A stretch of DNA of 64,000 nt, taken from positions 248,001 through 312,000 of the forward strand of contig JAHLEZ010000035.1 in the NCBI GenBank assembly GCA_020726505.1, in the 5' to 3' direction. This document shows, one piece after another, positions 10,492 through 20,870 of this stretch. Position 1 is the first letter of the stretch. Each line of letters opens with the position of its first letter. This DNA comes from Leptodontidium sp. MPI-SDFR-AT-0119 (taxonomy: Eukaryota; Ascomycota; Leotiomycetes; Helotiales; Leptodontidiaceae). The position numbers and the translations under genes are program-made. The notes beneath the pieces were generated by a model that was not told where the DNA came from, made no database searches, and saw only the letters and a list, made by a program, of their open reading frames with translations.

Positions 10492-13400
10492 TCAACTCCT
10501 TGACTCAGCAGCAGAAAGCAATTCCACAATCCCAGACCATCCCAGATTTTCAGCAATACCCATAGCACTCTCGACGACCAACCTGTCCTTTTCCGCTGTT
10601 TCATCTTTCACAACACCTGATTTTTCTTTAAGAGATTCCTCGGATTCTTTTATGACTTCAACGGTAGCCGCTTGCGGTATGGTATATCTGGACCAACACC
10701 CCAGAGTTGTGCCTTGCTTTAGCTTGGCAAAGGGATCAGCACCATTATCCAACAACAGCCTCACCAATGGTTCACTGCCTTTATAGACCGCATCATGAAG
10801 TGGCGTTCGACCGAGCGAGTCTGGAGTCACTTTTGCTCCATGATCCAGGAGAATCCGCGCCGTAGATTCAAAGCTGCCGAAGCAAGCCCAATGTAGAGGC
10901 GTTCGTCCTTCGAGATCCCGTGCATCTAAAATAGCAGTTCTGTTCTGCAAAAGAATCTTGACGATCTTTTCCTTGCCGATCCGTGATGCCTGAGCCAATG
11001 GGGTCAAGCCCCTCAAGTCAGGGAACTCGACATCAGCTCCATTCGCCAGGAGTATCTCAACTATTTCGACATTGCCAGATCCCATGGCACAAGAGAGTGC
11101 AGTCTTGCCATCGATACGGACAGCATTGACATCTGCACCGGCTTTAAGCAGAAGTCTGACAGCATCTTCTCGACCGTATTCTGATGCACAAATCAAAGGT
11201 GTGCATCCAGACTTCTCAACATCGTGGGAGTATTTGGGGAGTATGGTGGTTCTTTGGGAATTGTCCGGTGAGTAAGCGTTCGTATCTGCGCCATACTCTA
11301 AGAGGATTGATATCGATTCAATGCATCCCATTCTTGCGGCCGAATGTAACGCCGTTCGTCCTAGGTGATGGACTAAATTGACATCCGCACCGTGCTCTAG
11401 AAGTAGCCGAACGACATTTGGCTTCCGACCAGCAGCCCAGTGGAGAGGCGACATTCCATTGAAATCCAACTGATGAACGGATGCGCCATTGTTCAAGAGC
11501 ATCTTAACAACATCCTCATAGCCCCAAGACGATGCCCAATGTAACGCAGCAGCTCCAGTGTCATCCACCGCATCCACTTTGGCGCCGTTACTGAGAAGCA
11601 GTTGCAAGGTTTCTGTACTTTTCGAACCTGTTGCCCAATGGAGAGTGGTGGAAAGGTCTTTCGCTAAAGCATGAATATCTGCTCCTTTCTGAAGCAGAAG
11701 TTCAACAGTCGACGTTTCTCCAGCTGCTGCTGCTCGATGGAGTGGAGTCGCTAGAGCTTTCGTACGAGCTTCGATATTTGCTCCATTACTCAGAAGAAGC
11801 TCGACGAGAGACTTGTATCCACGCCACGATGCGTAATGTAGAGGTGTGAGGCCTGTTGCCGTTCCCACATTGACGTCAGCGTTGTGTTCCAGGAGAATTT
11901 CGACAATCTTTGTGTTGTTAAACCATGCTGCTTGGATCATTGGTGTCTCCAAGTCTTTACTGGCTGCGTCGACACGAGCGCCACTTTGCAAGAGAAGTCG
12001 TACTGTTGACTCGAAGTTCGGCCGACTGCAGGCGTAGTGCAAGCTCGTATAGCCGTATTTGTCTCCGATATTACAATCTGCTCCCTTTTGGACCAGGCGT
12101 TCGATAATTTTGTTGAGTCCCCACATGGCAGCCCAGTGAAGGATCGTCGTGCTGCTCTTTGTGATCAGGTTGACATTTGTCGTATGGTCTAGAAGAAAAC
12201 TGCAGGTCTCAGCCTTTTCCCATCTTGCCGCTACGTGCAAAGGAAGACAGCCGTCGCTGTCCAAGGCGTTTGGATCTTCACCAAGGTCGAGTAAGGATTG
12301 CATTGTGGAGGTCCAGCCATACGCAGCCGCATAGTGTAAAGCCGACCAGCCGCGATCGTTGAATCCTATTGTAGCACCTTGATCCAACAGCATTTCGAAT
12401 GTGCGTTCATGAGCTCCATGGGCTGCTAATCCAAGAGCTGTGTACCCAAAATCAGTTTTTCTGTTGATATCCACGCCAGATTCCAGGAAGTTAGGTAGTA
12501 GCAGTGACAGACCTGCAGCACACGCATTGATGAATGGGGTGATGCCGGTCCTGTCCCGATAGTCCAATCTGGCGCCTCTGGAGACGAGGAAGTAGAAGAC
12601 TCTTTCTGGCTTCTTGCCCAGAATGGCATATCCCAGAACCTCCTCGGAACAGAAAGAAGCACGAGCCAGAATGTTGGCGCCTTTGTCGAGGAGTGCTGTA
12701 ATAGCGGGTAGGTGTCCAAACCAACAGGCAAGATGAAGTGGAGTACATCCTCCAAACTCCTCCAGCATGTCGCAACTGTGGCTGAAAAGAACTGCATTGT
12801 ATGATAAAGGTATATCGATGTCGAGTCCTTGGTCAACTAGTTTGCAGATGTCCGACACGCTACCTTGTGCAGCAGCCTTATGAAGTGGTGGAAGTTCCTC
12901 GATGACCAGAGGTGGTAACTCGCCTTCTTGAACCTTAGGCTTACTTGGTTTCTTGAATTTTCGGATTTCTCGATGGTAGTGGACACTTCTGAAGAGGAAG
13001 TTATCCTTCGATGGACTCTTGGCTGACAGGGCTTGTCCTCTAGACCCTGGCTTGGGAGGATCTTCACTACCCGTGGCCACCATTTGGGAGTTCTTATCGA
13101 CTGTGCCTGAGTTGACTGGCTTTTCGTCTTCCTCCTCGACGATTCTTTCTTTGTCGAATAGTCTGAAGGTAAATTGACATTTGTGGCTACCCGAAATTTA
13201 GCTCCTGAGATTTGCAGTAAATCGCTTCTACACTTACCACCGTCTCCGTTTTCCTGGCAGGGTATTCCCTAGAGACCTTTCATGACACGAAGGGCAACGC
13301 ATGTCATCAAATGATTCCAACGCAGGAAATACTATGTTGAGAGAAAGCTGCATCCCTCCTTCGATACTCGTGCTCCAGTTCATATCGTCAATCAATGCAC

Positions 13401-14289
13401 CATCTGAGCCTTCGTCCGTGATAGTGTACTCCTTGCGCAAGATCTTTTCTCGGCCTCTGATGTTCCGATACATAACCAGGAGAATGTCATGCAGGTCCTA
13501 CGGACAGGTCTTAGATTGACAGTAGTTCACAGGAGAGATCGCTGACTAACCTTCGTTGATCCCAGCAATGCTAATGGCAATGTGACATTTCTTCCTATAG
13601 CATCGAGCAGAACGACCGTATCTGCTGCACTGTAATTTGCTTCCCAAGGATAGCCAAGGCTGCGCGGCATGCTTGGATGTTTTGGTTGGACAGCGCTGGA
13701 TAACTTCGTTAACTCCAGTCTGATTTCTACCATGTTTGAGAGTATCTCCCCAGTGCCCTTTGCACTGTGGGTAGCATAGATTCTTTTTAAACGGTGAGTT
13801 TGTCTTCAGTGTTAACAAAGATTTAGGGTGTATAACTTACTCGGAAAGGGCTGAGCTGTACATATTCAAAGTCCTCAAATGGTTCCCAATACTTCGTTCC
13901 AGCTTCGCAACATCATCTTTCCGATGCAGCCAGGTGACCTTCTTCACATGCCGAACCAACGATAATCCACGGCCTCTCACAAGAGAGTTTGTATATGGCT
14001 TCAAGGATTTCATAAAACTCTCCAGAACTTCCCTGCATTTGACGTGCTCGATTTCAATGCCTGCCCTGATGGTTTCCACTGCAAGCCTTGTTTTAAGTCG
14101 TAAGTCGTCCAGGCCGCCGAGTCTGTAAACATCCCCGGAGATGATTATCGCTTGCATCAGACTTTCGAGGTGTTCCGATAGCTCTTTGACTTCCGACACG
14201 GATCCGGATGAGGAGTTCAACGCTTGGGTGACATCTTTGATGAGGAGTATCGTGGCGACGAAATCGCCTACTGAGAAACCGAACGACAT
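10492..14289 (-). CDS. fungal helical N-domain + ubiquitin-like + zinc ribbon + ankyrin repeat protein, 1205 aa, 4 exons
   Basis: Exons 14289-13841, 13764-13551, 13497-13238 and 13186-10492; all introns are GT..AG and the frame is continuous. Residues 1-~150 (MSFGFSVGDFVATILLIKDV start) form the helical N-terminal domain common in fungal NACHT/ankyrin signalling proteins. Residues ~195-285 form the fungal ubiquitin-like domain (VVLLDAIGRNVTLPLAL, KEYTITDE, NWSTSIEGGMQL). A CxxC-x16-CxxC zinc ribbon follows at about 289/292 and 308/311. From ~405 to ~1130 there are some twenty ankyrin repeats with clear GxTPLHxA cores. There is no NACHT or NB-ARC segment. Such proteins are thought to act in intracellular recognition or scaffolding; the partner is unknown. 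Confidence 0.85.
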
Positions 14290-14832
14290 ACTCAGTAGAC
14301 ACCAGGAGTAGAGGAGTTTAAGTAGTTAGTTATTAGGTTGCAGTTTTGTCGGTCTTTCCGCATCAAGCGACAGCTGGTGTTGAAGTCCACAGCATCGAGT
14401 TGATCGTGAGTTTGAGGTTCCAGAAGTTTTGACGGCTTGCCTTTGTTTGAGATCGTCTCGGATTCGCGGTCGAATATATACACCAAGTCACATAATGAGT
14501 GCAGTTCAACAATTATATGTCGGTCCATGTGAATGCCGTTCATGCGGAGGAGGAGGTGTCAGCAATTCCGGCCAAGATGAGGCTGTGTGGCAATTCGAGG
14601 CTCGATGCACCGCCCCACACAACCAACAAGGGAACATGTCGTCGCCAGGTGACGAAATGATAAGGCTGGGCTTACAGTTGATCCTCTCTTATTGGCCCAT
14701 GATAAAAACTGGCAACAGAGCTGAATAAGCCTTGGTCAAAATCATGTTATTCTGGGGTATGGAAATTAAGCGAGTGCGAGAGTGACTCCAAGAGTTGGGG
14801 GCCGTAGGATTCGGACTCGCTAAACACCGGTG

Positions 14833-14934
14833 TGTTGGGTCGGCGAGGCAGCATGGCGATACATGTTTGTGCTCGTCTTTATTAAAAAACGTGTTTCATA
14901 GAAACGCCTCGAATTGCGAGGAAGAAACCCAACA
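14833..14934. repeat. possible solo LTR, 102 bp
   Basis: The segment begins TGTTGGGT and ends ACCCAACA, so it has TG..CA ends with an 8-bp terminal inverted repeat, as LTRs do. No matching target-site duplication flanks it (CGGTG before, TATAC after) and no primer-binding site is obvious. It could be an old solo LTR or chance. Confidence 0.3.
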
Positions 14935-14976
14935 TATACTCTAAAGATAGAATCGCAACCGCAGTGACTGCTGTCT

Positions 14977-15151
14977 TATCCCCTTAACTACGGTATCCAC
15001 GTCTGGTTCAGGGTGTTGAGGCTCCATACAGCGTCCTACAGCGTGCGGGGCAGTGCTTTAGTGGCTGATCTGCACGCCTTTCGGGGATAGACGTACAGGC
15101 TTTGCTTACAGGGCTTTCAGGATGGTGCACAGAATCGCAGTTAAGGGGATA
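14977..15151. repeat. inverted repeat pair 175 bp across
   Basis: TATCCCCTTAACT at 14977-14989 is the exact reverse complement of AGTTAAGGGGATA at 15139-15151. The match extends imperfectly outward. It may be the ends of a small non-autonomous element or a hairpin-forming unit. Confidence 0.4.
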
Positions 15152-15653
15152 GTCAGCGAAAGTAGTTTTCAATCCACGCAAGTAATTGGTCTAGTAACGT
15201 ACCCTTCTCCGGCGTGAGCACAGGAAAGAAAAACCCAAAGGTAGGAACGTCTATAATGAAGAGGTCAGCAGTTCATGGACGATCATTAGTAATGCCGCGT
15301 AGCGAAGTGTAAAGAGTGCACGGAAAATGGATGGAAATGTAAATAGAGTGTGAGATTTATTTCACCATATGCTTTGCGGCAGAGCGCTGCTTCAAGATAT
15401 CAGTCGAATCCAGAGTTCTCTAGAATTCATTTCTTCTCCAGTTCTCATAATTTTCTATACAAGGAACTACCCCGTTTCATGGTATTCAAATGCTTTTGCA
15501 CAAGTCTAAGGATTTGGACTTGCAGACTGAGAATTCAAATGACATAGATGGGCCTATCTCCAAAGGAAACCCAAATTCTGCAAGTTAGAGATGCTTCCTC
15601 TTGGTGTTTTGGCAATCCTGATATCATCAAATTCCACACCTTTCCCTCCCTCC

Positions 15654-17111
15654 TCAAACAGCCAACCCCTTCTCACTATCCTCATCATACCTCTTCCACA
15701 TCTCCTCCACAACCTCATGCCTCTTAACCGCCCACTGCCAATCAGGAACCCACTCTCCCTTCCTACTCGCCTCATACAACCTCGCAATACCTCTCGCAAT
15801 AACCGGCAATCTCAACTCTGTAACCTCATCCCTTACCCCATCAATCTCCCCATCAACCCAATGCACGTCAGAAACACCTTCTCCTTCGACAAACAACTCG
15901 ATCTTAATACACGGCTCCGGATGGCCCATGTGAATGAAATAGTCACTGGACGTTAACCGTATCTCGCCTTTCTCGCCCTGGATTCGCCATTCCACTGCGG
16001 GTGTGCCGGGGAATGGAGCGCCCCCGCGGCGATGCATCGAGAATGGGATATTGGATGTTGTGATCCCTTGGAAGAGATGTTGATCTGGGACATTATTTGG
16101 TGCGGAAGCTTGAACGACAGTGCTGTCGGTTGTACTCATATAATTGCTGGACTCAACGATGTCTTTTGTGGGGTGTTGGTTTATCAGGAATGAGTTCCAC
16201 GTTTTGAACTCGCCGATGACTGACATATGCGTTAACCTTAACCTTAACCTAAACCTTAATCCTAATCCTAATCCTAATCCTAATTCCAACTCCAAGACCC
16301 CTACCCAATATTCGACTTTGAAAGGAGTGGGGGAGAAACATACCAGAAACAACACACTCCAACGCATGCCAAAAATGAATACTCAACGTATTCCCGCCCA
16401 CCCCCCTCTCCAGAAAATACCTGACATTCTTGCTCTCCGTCCTCCCCGAGTTCCCCAACGCAGCAAACATCGTACTACCCAACACCTTCCCGATCCTTCC
16501 ACCGTCCACTAACCCTTTGATCTCCCGAATCGGCTCCGCGAATGATCCTTGTAAACCGACGATGGTTTTGCAGCCATGTTTGGTGGCGAGGAGAGACATT
16601 TCCCGCGCGAGAGAGAGGTTACTTTCTAAGGGCCATTCGACAAAGATGGTTTTCCCCGCGAGGATGCTGGGTTTCACGGTGGAGAAGTGGAGGTCGACGC
16701 GGGTGCTACAGATGACCATGTCGACGTCTGGGTCGGCGGCGAGATCTGTTGATCGTCAGCATCATACACCTATTCCATTCCACTCTCAACTCTCCTGGGA
16801 TACATGGATTTTTGGTTTTTTTTTAAGAAAAAAAAGAAGAAGAAAAAACCAACGGGGGAAAGAAATGACGTTGGGGAGGAAAAATTGCCTTCAGGCTTCC
16901 CATAAGTCTTCACATTCGAATTTAAGCCATGCTTGACTTTCGAAGCTTGAGCTGATGCCACGGAACTGTTCAATAGAGCTACGATCTCGTAGTGGGGTGA
17001 TTTGATCAGATACGGGAGATGAGCACTCGCGGCCCAGTTTGTGCCTTCGTATTTGTCCGCTGGTATTCCTGGGAGGCCGATGAGACCGACTCGGATTGGG
17101 GAAGGGGACAT
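15654..17111 (-). CDS. Gfo/Idh/MocA (Gal80-like) oxidoreductase family protein, 396 aa, 3 exons
   Basis: Exons 17111-16889, 16745-16344 and 16219-15654. The N-terminal Rossmann fold carries GLIGLPG (residues ~9-15), then DPDVDMVICSTRVDLH. The position that is Glu-Lys-Pro in catalytic family members reads VEWPLE here (Trp at ~112), as in the Gal80-like branch. The C-terminal half has the GGNTLSIHFWHALE helix and the usual alpha/beta domain. Intron 1 needs a GC donor (AG|GCAATT..ACAG), since only that join gives YGKPEDLAADPDVD. Intron 2 (16343-16220) holds telomere-like repeats. It may be a dehydrogenase acting on sugars or a regulator; the missing Lys favours no classic catalysis. Confidence 0.8.
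16231..16290. repeat. telomere-like interstitial repeat inside an intron
   Basis: On the minus (transcribed) strand this stretch reads about five TTAGGA units, then variants TTAAGG and TTTAGG. It lies wholly within intron 2 of the Gal80-like gene, close to its 3' splice site at 16221/16220. It resembles the fungal telomere repeat TTAGGG but with A replacing the last G. Confidence 0.7.
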
Positions 17112-18619
17112 TCTTGAGATGGTTGGTTTTGAGGGGCGGTTTTGTTGTTGATTTTAGGAGGGTGGGTAGACGATGGAGGGATGGGAGGAGAAATATTTGA
17201 GGAGAGGAATGATAGAGTGGTGTTTGGAATAAGCGATTTGAGGTAATCTGTGTTGTAGGGCTGGGACTGGGAATTGACTTTATGCACATCATGGGAAGGA
17301 ATGATTTATAAACATCCCTTTCCACAAGCGAGATACGTGAAACTGCTTACTACAGCCTATTCGTACCCTGACTCAGAATATCATACTATATTACAAAGTC
17401 TACCAGGGGCTCGGCGCGACTTTCTTTTGGAGGTAATTCTCAGGATCAACGGCGTTCCCGTAGGCTTCTTTACACATTAATATTCATTTAGCAGAGGCTT
17501 TAAGAAAAGGAAACAATTGTAGCCTTATTCAAATCAAAACCAAGTATTCTGAAGCTACACTGTAAGGGGCTGTAGAGGCCATGTATGAAGACAGCTTGCT
17601 AGAGACTAAAATTAAGCGAGCGTCCCCAATCATTAGCCACTACCAAAATTTGGCCTATTGTAATTATAGTCTTATGGTTTTTTATAATACACAACAGAGG
17701 AACGATTAGCATTACACAAATTAATTTAGCATTACTTATATCCAAAGCTTGAAGTTACTCTGTTGTGCGGCCTGAAGTGACCGCAATTCCGTGCGTGAGG
17801 TGCCCTGTAATAATGACGCTACGGGCGCGGCGATAGCAACATCACCACGCACCACTCCAAGAAAAAAAAAAGAGTCTGGGCAGAGGTGGAGAGGCGGAGA
17901 CGGACGGCCCGCACCCAAAAGAAAACAAGTAAGGCAACTAAGTGCCTGATCGCGGAACAGTTTCTAACCGGATGAAATTATGGCATGTTGTAAATGAATG
18001 ATGAAGAGGTGGGCTATCGGTGATTTGGATGAACTTTCACCCGTATAATATTTGAGATTGAGAGAATTGAGAAGCTGTAGGCTGTAAGCTTGTGGTAGTG
18101 AGGTGATGTGGTGATGTGATTTGAGATGATCAGCGGGGTGAGTCCACACCCAGGTGGATACTTATGCGAACGAGTGTCTGAGATTGATTGGTTCAGGAAA
18201 CGCATTCGGTCTGTGTGGGCGCTTGGATATGTACATGGTACTGAGTTGGATGGTGTGCGAGATTGTCGATCCGAGAAGTTGGATTGGAAATCAACAAATT
18301 GCGAGCCCCCATCATGGACATCACATGATGACCGAGTTCTAGGAATTTGTCGGATTTTACTTCTGTTCTCTTGTGGTTGGATTTTGGAGAAACAGACCTG
18401 GAGGTTGATTTTGGCAATTGCAATTTAAAATCGCGGAGCCAAAGAAGGATGGGAGAAATTAGAGTGGAAGAACAATTCCCAAACTCCGCTTTGTTGAAAG
18501 TACTAGAAATTGGTGGCCGAGATGTAAAAGAGACATCGTTTGAGAAATACAGAGAATGTACATTACTTCTCTAGTAGTCGATTAAGAGATAATTCCACCG
18601 AAACTCTCCTCCCGAATAT
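17112..18619. other. intergenic, no gene recognised
   Basis: The first ~200 bp is the promoter side of the oxidoreductase gene. The remainder is AT-rich in places (17500-17740). ORFs around 18126-18430 on both strands lack family features. The last part is the 3' side of the dipeptidase gene. Confidence 0.45.
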
Positions 18620-20225
18620 TCAAATCGCAGCCCCAGCCCAATGCAGACTCGGCAACTTATCCTCTACAGGCTTCACGCCAGCCCTCTGCATCTCCAGCGC
18701 GACAGCATCAACATCCTTCCAAACCCTCAAGATATTCCCTCCAACCACCTTCCCAGCATTCACATCACTCACGCCCTGTCTCAACATCTCCGCCACTAGA
18801 TCCGGATATTTACTCACATCGTCCAGACCCTCGGGCGTATTTGGGATGCCATCAAAATCACTGCCAAGTCCGACGTGGTCATATCCGATTAAATTTCCAA
18901 TATGAACGATATGCTCCACCACATGAGCAAGTGTCGAGTTCTTGGGGTAGAAATCCGGCATCCCGCTCGGATTCGAGGAATTCGCTACGCAGGATACGAA
19001 GTCGGGAGAGAAGTTCACCATGACGACACTGTTCTTCTTCTTGACCAGCTGGAGAATATCATCAGGGACGTTGCGGGGGTGAGGACACAATGCATAGGCG
19101 GAGGAGTGGCTGTACATGATTGGAGCAGCACTTCCTTCCCAGTCTTTTGAGCCCCCGAGGACGTCGCGCATCGTGTCCTGACTCACGTGTGCGAGGTCGA
19201 CGATCATACCCAGGCGGTTCATCTCGTGGATTAGATCTCTGCCTGCGGGTGAGACGCCGCCCCATTTCGGTTTGGCTACTTCGACGCCGCCGCCGGGGAG
19301 TTCGAGGAGGGCTGCGTCAGCGTAGGCGTTGTGGCAGTTGTGGGTTAGTGTTGAGTAGCGGACTCCGAGAAAGTAATAGTGGCGAAGGTTGGAGAGGGAA
19401 TTGCCGATTTGATGGAGGCCTTCGATGCCTAACGGGGAGATGAGTTGGCCTGCTTTGAAGGCTGAGAGGGCCGTACTGCTGTTTGGTGGTGGAGAGAATG
19501 TTTCTGGGTAGGCTGCTTGGAGGCGGGTGAGGACGTCGATTTGAGAGTATGTGAAGGCGACGGCTAGTGGGAGTTAGTTGGATTTGCGATAGAACTTTAG
19601 GATGGGAAAATGCAGAGAAGCGGATGGAAAGGGGGTCGGGAAAGGTCAGAGCAAAAGCTTACACTCAGCATAGTTCTCATCTGAGAAATTCAATCCATCT
19701 TTTGGACATGGAACATAGGCACTCCAGAATGCACCTCCATTCTTGCCCTCTCTCAACCGAGGTATATCAACATGAGCCATCATGCCACCCTCCTCAAATG
19801 GTTTCTTGAAATCATCTCCATAGATCTGATTGTTGAACAAGAATCTGATCAGAATGGCAAGATCATTATGGCCATCTATTTGCTATCAGAATATATTCTC
19901 ATCACTCAGTGTATAAAGGCGTGTTCTGACCGATAAGTGGGGTGTCTTCTAGAATGCGATTGACTCGTTGACTGATAGTCTTGGGAATTGGTCTATCGTC
20001 TCCAAGCAAATCCGAAGGCATGAATATCATAACCAGACTGGAGAATATACACAATCCAAAGATCATTGGTGCAATGTCACTCCATATAGATCTCCGGGCT
20101 CTTGTGTCATCAAGAATCTCCTCCTTGACGTATTCGTCATTGATGCTCTGCGGTCGAGATCCATGAATCTCTGGAGATCTCTTGTCTCCTGGGAGAAGAG
20201 GATCCTGCTCGGAAGAGTAGGACAT
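18620..20225 (-). CDS. membrane dipeptidase (peptidase M19 family), 483 aa, 3 exons
   Basis: Exons 20225-19931, 19875-19663 and 19563-18620, all GT..AG. Residues 1-~50 are polar and cytoplasmic; ~52-70 is a single membrane anchor (IAPMIFGLCIFSSLVMIFM), giving a type II protein with its catalytic part outside or in a vesicle lumen. The split codon at exon 1/2 restores the zinc motif PLIDGHNDL (His ~101, Asp ~103). Other M19 marks follow: GGAFWSAYVPC, STLTHNCHNAYAD, the WGGVSPAGRDLI..MNRLGMIVDLAHVS metal segment, PIMYSHSSAYAL, and HIGNLIGYDHVGLGSDFDG. These zinc enzymes cleave dipeptides. All key residues I can recall are present, so activity is likely. Confidence 0.88.
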
Positions 20226-20870
20226 TATGAGAGTATATAAAATTGAAGCTTCAAATATTCAAAATAGCATTATTCTCCAGTAGTTTCTCATGGAGGTTTG
20301 TCGGAAATGACGAAGTTTGAAGTTGATTGATAAGGCAGAGTCACATGACGCCAAGACTCCATTCGTATGCCACTAAACCGCATTCAGCTCCACGATGATC
20401 TGCAGGCGTCACTTGGGAACGAATTCCTTGCTGGAACGGAAGAAAGAATTCATGCTGTGAATGCCCTCATCTTCGTCTTCGTCTTCGTCTTCCTCTTCTC
20501 TCCTTTCTTCTCCTTGTACAGCAATCGCCCTACGCCCACGCCCACGATTCCATCGACACCACCAATCTCATACCACCACCGGCGCCGTCGAGCCACCACA
20601 GACAGCCAGCCAGACCAGACGCACCAGACAGGGATACAGCTGAAGCGTCAAGAGCAAGCAACACGAACACCTGCAGCTCGTACTCCTGAATCCTGAATCA
20701 CGACACGCAACCCAACCTCCAACATCCAACATCCAGCCGCCAAACAACATCACCCACCCGTCATTCGTTAGCAGACAGTCACAACATCCTCAAGAGCATT
20801 CTGCAGGCTCTGCGATCATCCTGATTCTTCAACCACATCAATCCCCGCGCGCAAGAAGATACCACCAGCC
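20226..20870. other. divergent promoter region
   Basis: Lies between the minus-strand dipeptidase and the plus-strand RhoGAP gene. It holds a short CTTCGT microsatellite near 20465-20500, which likely lies in the RhoGAP leader. Confidence 0.5.

Larger units (their letters stand above)
14290..15653. other. intergenic with repeat-like pieces
   Basis: The first ~300 bp is the promoter side of the ankyrin gene. The middle holds an LTR-like segment and an inverted repeat, both listed separately. I see no supportable protein gene. Confidence 0.45.

Noticed and set aside
10158..10604. Hydrophobic 148-codon minus-strand ORF overlapping the end of the ankyrin gene.
   Set aside because: It starts inside the ankyrin coding sequence in another frame; a shadow with chance hydrophobicity.
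14769..14822. AGCGAGT..ACTCGCT inverted arms with GGATTCGGACTC, resembling a reversed tRNA T-arm.
   Set aside because: Only ~53 nt between ends and no cloverleaf; likely chance.
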